Origin: Nigrospora sphaerica
Lineage: Eukaryota > Ascomycota > Sordariomycetes > Amphisphaeriales > Apiosporaceae
Reading direction: 5' to 3'
Assembly (NCBI GenBank): GCA_018287875.1
Contig: JAGVVL010000017.1
Span: 1,860,001-1,924,000, forward strand
DNA length: 64,000 nucleotides
Shown: one piece after another, positions 14,901-27,491 of the stretch
How the letters are laid out: each line of letters opens with the position of its first letter
Numbering within the stretch: position 1 is the stretch's first letter
Position numbers and translations under genes: made by a program
The notes under the pieces: model-generated
Seen by the model: only the letters and a program-made list of their open reading frames with translations
Told to the model about the DNA's origin: nothing
The model's database searches: none

Positions 14901-15365
14901 CTGGGGGGAAAGGGGGTGCCGCGCCCATCACAGGCCGCTGCCACACCAAGGCCGACGAAGGAGCGAGACCAGGCTGATTGGGGATATCTCGCCCGCCCGT
15001 CGCTGAGGGTTGTGCCTGGCTTCCAGAACGACGAGAGAAGGTCGGGCAAGGCTGGGCAAGGGTGCATTGCCCATGCCCATGCGCATAGTGAGCTGCCTGC
15101 CGGATTTGGCAGCAAATCCGGGGTCTTCTGATACTTGGGGGGATGAACAGACTCACGAATGTGACCTGAATTGTTAGAAGCGCAGGTAAACGACGGATGA
15201 CCAAGCTAGGCCTCCTAATTGTGTTTCTGGATCGACGGCGCCCCCACCGGCTTGCATGCATTCTATCAGCCGCGGCCATGTACTATCGTGAGCCCTACAC
15301 GCCGGGCGACACGTACCAAGAGTAAGGAAATCCGACGGCCAGGGTGCCGGGCGCAGGTGACAAAA

Positions 15366-15385
15366 GGGGGGGGGGGGGGGGGGGG
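15366..15385. repeat. Run of 20 guanines
   Basis: An uninterrupted homopolymer of 20 G. Such runs can form G-quadruplexes and are hard to sequence, so the exact length is uncertain. Confidence 0.85.
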
Positions 15386-18300
15386 CGAACACGGGTTACT
15401 TATGGAACGCGCCTCGCGACGGACTTGGACAGAAAGCCAATTAATTTGAATGAAAAAGGGTGTGATGAGAAGCCTTATCGCCGCCCATCAACAGCGCGAA
15501 TTCCACGGCGGCCTTTGGTGGCCAATACCGGGGGTCCTCCGTCCGGAGATGGCTCGCTGATGATAATGGACGTGCATGCAGCCGTGGCGGCGTTGCAGTC
15601 CGTGTACGTGGGGAGAAGAAAGCCACGCCGGAAACCGACACTTTGTCCCCCCGTGGGCGGGCTTGCCCGTGGCGTGGGTCGGTGTAGGGTAGCAATGTGA
15701 CAATGTCTGCTTACTGCTGCTGCCGCCGAACACGGGGGCAGCATCGCAGGCGTGTTTTGGGAGGTTAGATGCTATCACATTGCGGGCGTGGGGTTCCAGG
15801 ACGACCGGTTACGGGATTCGCCCTTGATTGGCATGGATCCGTATGCGCACAAGTCGACCGCGGACTTCAATTTGCTTTGTGATGGTCACGTCAATCCCTG
15901 CAGATGGGCGGGAGCATCATATACGAGTTGCGCTGCGCTGGCTCCCTACGTTGCCATTCGATCACGACAAGGCGCCCGGCCAAAGCTCGTGACTTTGGGG
16001 AGGGGGGCAACAGAGCTGATGCCCTCCCATGTCGACCTTGATGCGGCGGGAACAAGCGCTCGGCAATCACGGGAATGTCCCTCCTCCTGCCGCGGACTCT
16101 CACGAGAACCAAACTCCCGTGTCTCCATGCCAGCCCTCGTCGTCGGCTAGAAGAAGCGCGGCACTGGGCGTCGGCCTGGCTGGGATAAACGCCAATTCCG
16201 CGGGGGAGCCGTTGGTGTCTGCCAGAACCAAGACCGGGTTGCGAGGCTGAGGGCGTTCAGCTGACCATGTCCCTTAATGCGGAGGAGCCAATGACTAGTG
16301 GGGCATAAGCCCCCCGGTTGCCGAGCATGTCTTCTTTCGTCGTGTTCACGGGAACCAAAAACGACAACGCACCCGCGGGATTTGTTACATCGACAAGTGG
16401 CCGCTGACGAGGGCCCGACGGGGCCGAGCTGCGCGCTTCGTCACCCTTTTGGCGGCGCCCGTGTTGCTTCTCGTCGTCCTGAGCACACCTCTCTGGAGGT
16501 TTGCGGCCACGGCGAAAGTCGCCTCCCCCCTGTATCAGCCGGCTTGGTAAGCGGGCACGGCTGCAAAAGCATGTGCGTCCCCTCTGTCGATTCCCCAATC
16601 CACGGGGCGTTACGGGAGCCAAAGTACAAGGCAGCCACTTGCTGTAACCATTCACTGTGACGAGATGGCGGGTGGACTGCGGGGAAGTCGGGGGAGAAAG
16701 TCATCAAGAGCCTGCCGGCCAGCGGTCACACGGTCGTGAGCCATGTCCAATTCATTCAGGTCTCAGGTCGCGTCACGGTGAGCAGCAGCTGGGTTCCATG
16801 TGCTGGCATGGGCGGCTGTGACGATTCGCCAGAACTGTCCGCCGCCGCCAGCGAATAGATGCATGGAGATGCTGTGCCTCGTGGTATTTCACCTTTATCG
16901 GCCTGCCAATCGGCTGCTAGACGACCGTGGCAGAGTTAGGTAGACAGCAGGGCGACCGAGCCGAGATTTGGGGATTGCAGTGCCATCCTTGCTTGCTACG
17001 GACAGAGGTAGAATCGCGGATCCGCAGTCACCAGACGGACGACACGTCGATCCTGTGTGAAGGAAGACCGGGACGGCTTGCTGGCACCGGTCAAGAAGGG
17101 CGGGCATGTTCCTATCTTGGACAATCTGGCTGACCCGCCGGCCGGCCGTTTCTCGCGGCGAGGCCTATAATATGTAACCACCACAACGACGAGAGAGCAT
17201 CAGCAGCGCGACAGCGGCGCAGCCGTGCCCAGCTCTGCCCCTGCACAGGCTGACCGGGCCATGATGGAGGACTCCACCCGGCCGGAACGAGCATCCTGAT
17301 GGCGGCTTCATGTCTGCATTCGGATCATTGGGCGTTCGGTCACTGGGAGGCTCGCGAGCAAGCACACGCGACGACGGGCGGCGGGTTGGTCATTTCCAAC
17401 GCCCGCCGGCAACATTGACTTCGATAGGGCGGAACGTAATCAAACTCTCCGTCATAGAGCTATCAAGCATGTCGTACTGGCTGGGCTCATTTGCATTTCG
17501 GGCTGTCAGTAGCAACAGTGGCACCGTAACTACAGGTTAGTTGGGCAGATCGGTCCTTTGCACGCGGATGCGCCTGTTCGCAAGCAGCCGAGTGCCCACC
17601 CGGGGGGTCCTCTCAGGTGACATCGATTACTTGCGTTGGCAGTGATCTAGACCACTACGGAGCAGGCAGGACGCGTGCATCGAGGGAGGCAACGCGCGAT
17701 CGTGGGCTCACGGACGCTGGCCGTCGCCCGTCGGCGTCACTCTCCCACTGACTCGACCGAGGCCATGTGGGAAAACGAGGCTGGACCGTACGAAAATTGG
17801 AGATAGAGCAGCCCTCTGCGTCTGGACTTTCCGAGGGTGGAAACACGTGCCCACACATGGTCCATTGAGCAACGGCGCCGCGAGGTTGCGATCAGAAGGG
17901 CCATCAGCGGACGTCAGCCAGAGAGCGCGCGAGGAGGGCGTCTGGCCGGCGTCCGTTGTGCTGGGATGGAGGACTAGCTGCTGGGTCACAGACGGGTCAG
18001 ACGGCGTTTGTCACCGGGAGGGGAGCCCGGCTTCCAGAGAGACAGACGGGGGGCCCAGGTTGGCTGTCCAGGGCCGCCCAGACGGATCGGACTGGAGGCT
18101 TGGGGGAAGAGGAGGAGGAGGAGAGAGATTACCCCATTCGGCAGGTCCTGCTTCATTGGGGACTAGATTACGCGCTAGTGAGACGATCTAGCCTTTAGAG
18201 GCAGCAGCCGCGCCGGCGCGATTGCGGGCTGGGCTGCCTGTAGCAGCAGGTACCTCCCCTCTGCAGCGAGTCTGGCCGTAGACCGCCGACGACAAGCCCG

Positions 18301-18504
18301 TTCCAACGTGGAGAGCCGACGGGGGGGCCACATGAGATCAGTGGAAGAGCCATCCATGGCAGGTACGGCGGTACTTCCGAGCGGCCTGCCCAAGGATTAG
18401 GACCCCTGGCCCCCCCTGGAATCCATGTCCGCCACCCACAAACAGCCCGAACAACCCCCAGGGCGACCCCACCTCGAAAAAAGAACAAGAGAAAGTACCG
18501 GAGC

Positions 18505-18540
18505 CGGTACGTACTTAGCGCGCGCGCGCAGTACGTACCG
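18505..18540. repeat. 11-bp perfect inverted repeat with CG-alternating loop
   Basis: Arms at 18505-18515 and 18530-18540 are exact reverse complements (core GTACGTAC). They enclose a 14-nt loop of mostly alternating C and G. The element could extrude as a hairpin or cruciform, with a loop prone to Z-DNA. It sits about 930 bp upstream of the start codon of the DUF1752/DUF3295 gene. A regulatory role is inference only. Confidence 0.6.
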
Positions 18541-18780
18541 CGGCGATACCTGGCGCAAGTCCCGTCCGACCACGAGTGACTACTGGCGCGACTCGATTGC
18601 AGGTAGGTACCCCGTACCGGGCACGTCGAAGCAAGCGCAGTCCCGGCCAGGCAGGCCGGGCCAGCAGCGCCGGGCTAGTGCGTATGAACAAGTACCCAGC
18701 TGTTGAGCGGGCTACGAGGGTACTTTTCCCCTCCAAGCGGCCGGACGGGGGAGGGCTCTACTATGGTTAGTACCTTTCCC

Positions 18781-19467
18781 ATACGTTAGCTACGACACCT
18801 GCTTGCTCCTTGGGTCTCATACACCGCGCTTCCTGCCCACCTACCATCTGCACCCTTGTCCTGCTGCCCACGCCCGCACCCACGTCCACGGCCCACGGCC
18901 CATGCCCACACCTCATCCACACCCGGTACGTCTCCCTCCCTCATATCCATCAAAAGAACGCACACCACTGCGCAACACCACTACTTATGTACTCTTCAAC
19001 CCACTTGCTGTCCCCAGACTCTTCCCTCTGCTCGTTTCCCACGATCGATATAACGACGACCACGGCCGCTTACTCCCGCCGAGCAGCCCTCAACCTTCTA
19101 AAGTGGTGCCCGCCTCTCCGTTTGCACTCGACATAGCGTTTCCTCCATCTCCATCCACCCTCTTGCACGCCCACCCGAGGATCCACTTACATCACATCGC
19201 CGTCGCCCTCGCCTGTCCCGCCGCGTTCACCACCCAGCAACCTCGTTTTTACCACCTCTGCACCAACCCAGCAGCATCCGCTTCCTGGACGACGCCACGT
19301 CCAGTTCTCCAAACCCCCTGGACTCTTGCGGTGCCGACCTCTTCATCACACATGAAGAGCCATTGAACCTCGAAGAAGCGCTTTCCGAGAGACGCTCGCG
19401 GCTTTGTTCGCATTCCACCACCACCACCACGACTCCCCGCGCACCTCCCCTCCGCCACGCTCCCAAC
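18781..19467 (+). promoter_or_regulatory. Promoter / long pyrimidine-rich leader of the DUF1752 gene
   Basis: The DNA changes here to a C, T and A-rich, G-poor sense strand typical of leaders and core promoters of highly regulated filamentous-fungal genes. An unspliced frame of 187 codons runs from 18803 to 19366, ending about 100 bp before the main start. It is proline, histidine and threonine-rich without a known domain. It could be an upstream ORF if the transcript starts this far upstream, or simply chance. No transcription start can be fixed from sequence alone. Confidence 0.45.
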
Positions 19468-21376
19468 ATGCCTGGCCGAGCCGAAGGACTGGTCCTGACC
19501 GTGGACCCCAATGTCATCCACAAGGTTGACACTGCAAACGCCCAGAACCTCTTCAACATGTGGACAGGTACGTAATCCAGCCACCACCCGCCACTTGGGC
19601 GGGGGAGGGCCTCCTCTTACTGACTGCCCGCCAATTCTAGTCTTTTCCCGCTGTGCAGACTCGGTTGAGCAGGGTCGCCGGTTAGAAAACCTCAGCTGGC
19701 GTCTCTGGAACCGAGAGACCTTCTGCTGCGAGACGGGCGAGGACAAGCTGCCGTCCAAGCCTGCCGCCGTCCCTGCCTCCGCCGCTACCTCCTCCGCCTC
19801 GACCACCGCACCCAAGGAGATCCCCGACCTGCGGATACCCGAGGTGCCCCAGCTCTCGGGCAGTGTCGACTCTGCCATCGAGGACGAGGAGGCCATCGAG
19901 TTCTGCTCCGAATCGGAGCCCATGGAGATCTCGCGCCCGAGGATAGTTCGCCAGGACTCGTGCGCCAGCAGTCGGAGCCGAGGCCGGGAACGCCACATCA
20001 CCTCGGACCATCTGGAAAAGATGGTCGTCAACATCATCCAGGAGAAGGAGCCCAACCTGGCCCCTCTGCCCGAGATGAGCTCGCCCTCCCTGGATCCCGA
20101 GTCCGATGATTCACAAACGGCTTTCTCCTCCACGGACATCGAGACGCCTACCACCCCGGCGACAGAGCCCATGTGCCACTCGTTCGCCTCCGAGACCTCG
20201 CGGGCGCCCCAGAGCGACTCCACCGAGGTTGCCTCCTCCCTAAACAACAGCGTAGGCCGCACCACCGTCATTCGTGGCTTTTCGCCTTCTCACGTCTCCA
20301 TCCCTGCTCTCCGGTTAATGAGCCAGGAGTCCATGAAGGCGAGCCCGCCTTCCAACCCCGAACCGCAAGCCTCGACGTCATCCAAGCCGGTGCAACTCAA
20401 GAAACAACCTGCGAAATTTGCCCTTGGTGCCTCGTCGGGTGACGAATCCTCTCCCCAGAGCCTCGACCAGCGCCGCCAGGCTGCCGGGCCGTTAGCCAAG
20501 CAGAAGATGTTCCAGCTCGGCGCCTCGTCTGGCTCGGCCGATGAGGACATGCCCTCCCTCAAGAGTGCCATGCACTCGTCCCGACCTCACTCGCTTCTCA
20601 GTGCTCAGAAGAAGCAGACCTCCTTCAGCAACCAGGTTAGCATGCGGACCATCCAGAACGACAGTGATCAATCTGGCAGCTACATTGACGAGAGCGCCAT
20701 CGACGATGACGACGAGGACTCGGAGTGGGAAGACTCCATCGAGGAGAGCGGTCGCTCCAGTATGGACGACCAAGTTTCATTCAAGCGTGTGCCCTCCAAG
20801 GCCAACTTGACCTCGCAGCGATCTTTGATTAGCTTGATGTTTGCCGGCCAGGAGCAACGCGCCAAGGCCTTTGGCAACCACGCCTCGCAGTCTACTTCGG
20901 CCCTCCCTCGTAACCGAACCATGCATCAGGTACCGAGCCTCCAGACGACGGCCACGTCGCCCAACGACTCGGACGACAGCGCCCTGGAGATGAAGAGCGG
21001 CAACCGTCGCACTCCCCTGCGACCCATCAACGAGATTCCCCGCAGCGGCGCCCAGCCCATCACGAGCAATGCCCACGTCACGCAGCGCCAGAGCGCCCTT
21101 TCCCCGCGGACCACGCGGAGGAACATGCTGGCCACGGAGCTCACCGAGTCTCTCCGACGCCAGCTTCTCTGGGAACGCCAGCAGAAGTCGTCGACGGCCA
21201 ATGCGGTCCTCAAGAGGCGACACACGTCGCACGACGTCGCCAACCTCAAGCAGTACCCCGAAAAGCCCTACATGGGCAAGGAGCAGCCGAAGGAGGAGGC
21301 TCCCGTCAACGTGGGCAGCATGAACCAGTACCTCGACCGCGACACGGTTGGCGGCTACCACTCCCAGGGCTGGTAA
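19468..21376 (+). CDS. Fungal regulator with DUF1752 (AreA N-terminal-like) and DUF3295 regions
   Basis: Two exons, 19468-19567 and 19641-21376, give about 611 residues. The 73-nt intron has donor GTACGT and acceptor CTAG and joins NLFNMWT to VFSRCADSVE. The spliced product restores the DUF1752 signature, a WTVFSRC segment followed about 13 residues later by LENLSWRLW (roughly residues 29-57). This domain is also found at the N-terminus of the nitrogen regulator AreA, but no GATA zinc finger is present here. The middle is Ser/Pro-rich and disordered, with two similar F-x-LGASSG motifs near residues 291 and 324 and an acidic DEDSEWEDS segment near 391. The C-terminal third, with basic motifs and an ELTESLRRQLLWERQ helix, matches the fungal DUF3295 family. 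A role in nutrient or TOR-type signalling is inferred from the domain family. It is the only convincing protein gene in the first 36 kb. Confidence 0.85.
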
Positions 21377-23691
21377 CAGGTGCACCCAGCACCTCAGCAC
21401 ATACACACACCCCGAGTTGCGACACAAACGCACTCACGTGGCAGACACACCTGCCCCTGTACACTTTTGTTCCAACATTGCATTGCGTGGTGGTTGATTT
21501 CTACGATACCTATTGCATGCATGCATAAAGGCCGGCGTTCATCCTTACTGAACGAAACGCCTTTTCAGCATTGGCCTTGATCCACCGGGCCATGTTGGTC
21601 GCCACGACGAGCGACCACCATATACACGATCTTCTGGGTTTCACTACTCATCACGCGGCGAGCCATGTGTTCTCCCCTCACATGGGCTGGTGATTTAGGG
21701 GACTTTATCGGCGTTGCTACTCATGATACCACGTCTGTTTTTGATTTGCCCACCGAGGGCCGCTTCTGGTCTTTTTGTTATTGCTACGGGGCACAGGTAG
21801 CGACGGGGACCGCATTGAAAGAATGGTAGTATTTATTACGCCAGGGAGCCCAGGGGCAACCCTAGTGATTATTTGGCTCCCTGGCTGGAAGGAAGGACTT
21901 GGAATGGAAAAGGGTGGGAAACCCAGTGGGCACATGGATTGGTCGGCCTGCAAAGGGCTCAGTCAGCGGAAGACGAAAATTAAAAAGGCAATACATGAAC
22001 CAAAAACATAGCAAAACTAGTCAAAAGCTACGCGAAAACAAGAATAAAACTACTTGCAACACACTTGGGCAAAGGCCTTGCCGATTCCATGACTCGCCGG
22101 GGGACGTGTGACTTGGCAAATGGGCGGGCTGGTCTTATCGTCCAACTATTCTCGTGACCCCGTGTGCCTGGCCTTTGACTGAACTATGCGTGTTGCAGGG
22201 GCCGGGGGGGGGGCTCAGACTAGAGGTACAGCGAACTACGATTTCCGCCGGCGCGTCGGGTTGCTGACAGGCCATGGACGGCGCCCTATGACGAGTCCAG
22301 CCAGAGGCGTTTACGGCTCCCCGAAACATGTGAGAAGTGCGCGAAAGTACGGGGGGACAGGCCGGTCTGTCCAATTTCGCGTGGCCCCCGACCCCCAAGG
22401 TTTCTCCGTACTACGGGCGGTGACTAACTAAAAACAACAACAACTACTACCACTTCAACAACCGATACATCTAAATTGGTTGAGCGAACCCTGTGCGGCG
22501 CGGACTGGTTGTTGTGGTTGTGGTCTTTTTTTCTCATGTGAGAATGGACCGGGGTGGGTGGTAGGTGGTAGGGGCCGGGCGCATACTACCACACAAGTAA
22601 ACATACCGGTATACAGGCCGGTCTGATGCCGCCCGCCAAATTACCTCGGGGAGGCAGGCGACGGCCCCCTTCTACGCAGGAGACGAACGAGCCTGGCGGG
22701 CGTCGTGTGACCACCCTCGAGGCCATGTGGGTGTGCGGGAGCGAGAGAAGGAAGGGAGGGAGGGAATGTGTGGGAGTAGGTATGAGAAGGCCGCGTTACA
22801 CGGGATTCCTCCGGGGACGGTGTTGAACGGTGTTGGTGGTGTCGATGAGAGTAATGTGCATCAATTCCTTCCCACCCCTCCCTCTCCTTCCCCCCTTCCT
22901 TGGGGGCCGGTCGTCGGTCGCGAGCCTCCCCCAGACCGGATGGGTCACTAAAGCACGATGAGATGAACCTGCACGCCAGTATGCATTCCTACCTACATAC
23001 CTACCACTCTCACCTTTACCGTAGATTCTTTGGGTACGCAGTAGGGGTGTAAGCCCGGTGGCGCATGCGGTCCTCCACCAGGCATTACTTTCCCCTCTTC
23101 CCCGGAGAGAAGCAAGCTGACACGGGATATGACACCAGGTGGAAAATTGGACGAGGTGGTAGCGCCGGTTGGGTTGTCGGATGCGATCCCTCCCGCGCGT
23201 GAAGCTACAGATCCCGGCGTGCGCATAAAGAGGGAGAGAGGTTGATTGGTGCTCTTCTTTGTTGGGGCGAAGGGAGTGTGTCTATGTGTCCTCCTCTACG
23301 CTACCCAGCTGTCTCGGGACTGACATCCTCTCCCCACGTGGAACTGAGGGAGGGGGGTCACCAATGCGGCTCCTGGCTCATCAACAACAATAACAATAAT
23401 TGCTCACCCTGTTTAAACCCGGGCCGATGACGAAAGGGCACCGTCTTCGCGAGGCAAGGATTCCAAGGAGGCTACGTCGTACAACAGCTTGCCTTGCCCA
23501 TCCCGGCCGAACAGTTCCCCAAACGAGTATGCGGCGGCGGGGAGTCGGGGTAGCGGGGACAGGGTTCCACAGTGTTAAAGAGGTACATGAGTAGGTACTT
23601 GAATACCTGGTTTGGGGGAGAGTTACAACACGTAGCCCGTGGTGGGGGATGAGGTACATGTCCGTGCCCAGTGCGTCCAGCGGCACAGGAA

Positions 23692-23716
23692 AGAGAGAGA
23701 GAGAGAGAGAGAGAGA
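23692..23716. repeat. (AG)n microsatellite
   Basis: Twelve AG units without interruption, in gene-free DNA. Confidence 0.95.
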
Positions 23717-26700
23717 AGTGCAGAGGTGCTTTGTGGGTGATGACATAAGTGCCTCGAACCTTTTACTACCATGTGTGCTCAGGCATCGCGTATACTGGCC
23801 GGCCTGGACCCGATCAGCCCCCCTCCCCCAGCCCGGCAAAGGACGACGACGACTCGAGCGTCAGGTCCATACGGCGAGCCGGATCGACAGCCCATGCTGC
23901 AAGAGCAGTGCGAGGACCCTGAAAATGGGCCCAGTGGTTCATGCTGTCACCTGGCGGAGGGGGGGGAAAGGGGAAAAGGAATCAACCGGTGGCGTGTGCC
24001 CGCCCAGAGTTGCATAGTGGGCGGCTTTGTCTCGGATCTCTCGACTATACAACGAATGGCCTGGAACCTTGGTCTGCCAGGGCCCTGCCAGGGCCACAGT
24101 CGTAGGGCTCCAGGGCCTGTTTTGCTATACAATCAGGGTGCCCAGCCGGGTAAAGACGTACTTGGTAGATACATTTACCTCTCCCGCACACCCAACACGC
24201 GTTAGGGGCTATACAGGTGGGGGGGGGGCCGGCATTGCCCCCTTTGGCAACCTCTCTTATCCCCCCCCCCGGTGCTTGTCTAACAATAAGCTTGCCCTCG
24301 GGATTCCTAGAAAAGAAAGTCCTGGCAGGAACGGAGCGTATCGCGGAAAATCCATGCGCGGAGCCCAGACGACGCGACGATCAATCTCACATCAACCTTG
24401 CGAACCGGCCAGCCCATCCCAGCCAGCGCGCCTTCTGGTTAGTCAATTGAGGAGAAGGAGGGTATGCGCTGTCTTTGCCCGCCCGCATGCACTTCATCAC
24501 TTGCATACTATGAAGATCTCCACCGCCGGCCTCGGACCGCTGCACGCAACAGGGAAGGGAGGGGGAAAACCCCGTGAGAAGTCACGCAACGGGCAGAGTA
24601 TTCGTCGTATTTTACTGTTTTCTTGCCACCTCACCCCGACGCTATAGGGCCAAGGCTGGGGAAAACAGGGGACCGTAAGGAGAAAGGGTTGAGGGGCGTG
24701 GATATTCCAGCCTTGCTCTCGTGATTATAGCGGAGCACTCGGCCGTCGATCCACAGCCACGGTCACCCGGACGCCAAGGCAGCCTGTTTCTTCGTCCCTA
24801 CCCCCACGGATCCGACAGCGATGCCATCATTCTTGGAGGCACTTCCCTTTTCCTCAGGTGATCCTTTTCGCACGCGAAGCCGGGGGGTTGGTTTAGGTCA
24901 TGATGGGAACAAACCCGCCACGGTCATCCGGAAGCCAACGCCCCCGACCAAACGGTGGGGGAGTGGGAAGTGACGTGATGCCTCTCGCCTGGCGCCTCAT
25001 GGAAGGAACAGAAGACGACGGAAGACACGGGGCGCCCCGGGGGGGAAGAAGGGGTGTGGGTTCGGGCGCGAGGCTTGCGATGAGCAGCGGCCGATGTGAT
25101 GGCTGGCATCGAACGATGATGTAGAATACCCGGGTGCGAACAAAGCAAACGGAGACGGCGGCAGCATCAGCAGTCCATGGCAGTAGCCATGGCCCGAATC
25201 GGCCCAGCTGTTCACCGCCCAGCTGCCCAAAAACCCACCCGGTACGGACGCAAAGGCAACCCCATTCGGGTCATGCATCTAGAAGCAAAAGGAACGAAGG
25301 GATGGAACGAAACACTTCATAGTTGATAGTGTGTTCGTGTCCGTGTGTGTCTGCGTATCCATCTCATGCACCTCGCCCAGAAAGCCCGTTGTCATGTTTC
25401 CACCTTGATTGTGTGGCGGGCAGCCATTCATCCATCATCCATTCATCCTATGGATCCATTTACCCATCATCCAATGCCCCTCCCCCCGTACGAAGAATAG
25501 TTCTCCCCAATAGAGCTTGGCTCTCGGACCATCGCCGAACATACGTATGCGAAACGAAAAAAAATAGGTCAACAGACAAACAAGAGGCCGCAAGACATGC
25601 ATACATGTCTTGCTACATACACATCATGATGCCCCGTGCATGCATGCAAGGAGCATCGGGGTCTCGCACCTCAGCCGCCGCTGCCAGCCCTGCTGTCCTC
25701 CCATGGTAGCGAGCTGACCGGTGCCGGCAGTGAGGGAGAGAGCCCTGTGGTAGGTTATTTTGGCGTAGGGAGGGGAGGGGGCGAGAGCCCCTACTGCAGC
25801 TGTCTGCAGATAAGCTACCCTCCAATTCCCCTCCCCACCGTTATCATGTCTGGATGCATGTCGCGACCGAGGACGCGTCGTCGTCGTTTGTTCATTCGGG
25901 GAGCGCATGACGGCGCACCGCGCGAGGGCGGTCGGTCTTGGGCAACCCCTCAAAACTTACGGCGAACGGGGGGCAGCACGCAGCAGCAGCAGGACGCAGA
26001 CGCACGTCTTCTTCTTCTTTTGTGCTCCGGCGCAAGCGAACCACGGCATCGCCGGTCGAGGCAAGGCAAGGGCAAGCGAAAAAAAAAACCATCACGTACT
26101 ATTTACTATACGGTCGTACCCCGCGCTGCAGGCTGGCATGGGGCTCCAGGGTTTGTGAGTCACTTGGACACACAACCCCTGCCATGGAGCGAGTGACAGA
26201 GAAGGAAAAAAAAAAAACATCGAGAAGGAGGGGGATCAGGAATCGTGACGTTGAAATTGGCGCGGCTTGAGTCGCCAGCAATTCATCTTGGCCTTGAGGC
26301 GAGTCCGGGGGAGCCTGCATTGGGAACAACTTTGCCAACGGTCCCGGCGCGGAAAGCCCGTGGCGCAGATCATCAGTACCACCAGCACCAGCACCAGCAC
26401 CAACCACTACGGCGGGAAGGGGGGAAAGCTAGACACCACCACTACTGCCACCACCACTACTACCATCCAACCCGACGGGATGCCACACACTACCGGGAGC
26501 GATGAGGGAGGGAGGCGGGGGCGCGGCTCTTCTGACGGCCACCCCCTTCATTTCGCGGTCCCTTGCCTATGGACGGCGGAAGCGAAGGATCGGAAAATGC
26601 TCGATACGCGTGCATGTAACCGCCCTGCACGCGGCAAGGCTCATCGGGGCGCCGGGCGATTAAAAATAATAGGTAATAAAACACCAGCGATTAATTCCCC

Positions 26701-27472
26701 TCGGAGGGGGGGATGGATGGGTGGGAGGGCGTGCGACACACCGACTTTTAAACAAAACAACCCTTTGACTCTCCTACTATCAATCCCTCCTCGATGCAGG
26801 CCTGCGTGCGCGCACGCATATGCATGCACGGCCGGCACCGTCTTCTTTTGTTGTCTGTTTTCGTATGCTTCACGCTGCCCAGGGAGGACAAGGCCCAGGA
26901 CCTGTAGCGAATTTCAGAGTTTGCCCGTCCGTCCCCCGGCCCCCCGGGGGTTACACGTAACGAGACGGGCAGCCTTTTGCGGGGACGTGTGCGCGATACG
27001 CTGCCGCTGTCTCTGTGTATATGTATGTGTGTATGTATCCAATAGGCAAGGCATGTCGGGTATGTAGCTTGTTGGCCATGTTACGTACGGGCTCTCTCTC
27101 TTGGCCCGTGGCGTCGTCGGCACTTCCTCGCCGCCGAAACCTTCCCGTGGGAAACGAGGGCCCGCGTTTGAGTCTGGTTCGGCATCTGGGGGGCCCAGAC
27201 CCCCCCGTCCAAACCGTCCAGGCACCGGTTGTCGTCGTCGTCGTCGTCAAACCGAAAAGGACGGACCGTCCGATTACGCCGACTGGGGGCCCCTTGGACT
27301 CCCCATCATGATCATCGTTTCCCAGATGCGCGTTCACCGGGACATGACATGGGATGACGCCCGCCGCCACAGTAGTATCGAACCGTTGAGGACGGGCCCA
27401 GTGCTTATGCTCTGGTTTCTCTCCCTGTGTGTGTGTGTGCAGACGCGCGCGCGCGCGTGTGTGTGAGAAAAT

Positions 27473-27491
27473 AGAGAGAGAGAGAGAGAGA
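27473..27491. repeat. (AG)n microsatellite next to GT/GC tract
   Basis: About nine AG units. A GT-rich and GC-alternating stretch lies just upstream (about 27427-27465). Confidence 0.9.

Larger units (their letters stand above)
1..18780. other. Long GC-rich stretch with no supportable gene
   Basis: I read this stretch on both strands and saw no protein family, RNA gene or complete transposon that I can support. Open frames up to 378 codons occur on both strands, but they overlap heavily in antisense, are rich in Arg, Pro, Gly and Ser as GC-rich chance translations are, and carry no recognisable domain or convincing splice pattern. The DNA holds microsatellites (AC at 3.7 kb, GT/GC at 2.3 kb, CCG at 5.9 kb), a run of 20 G at 15.4 kb and scattered GTAC-containing words. 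It is not AT-rich, so it does not look like classic heavily RIP-mutated repeat DNA. Confidence 0.6.

Noticed and set aside
19249..20271. 340-codon minus-strand frame over the DUF1752 gene
   Set aside because: Antisense shadow of the spliced, family-matching plus-strand gene.
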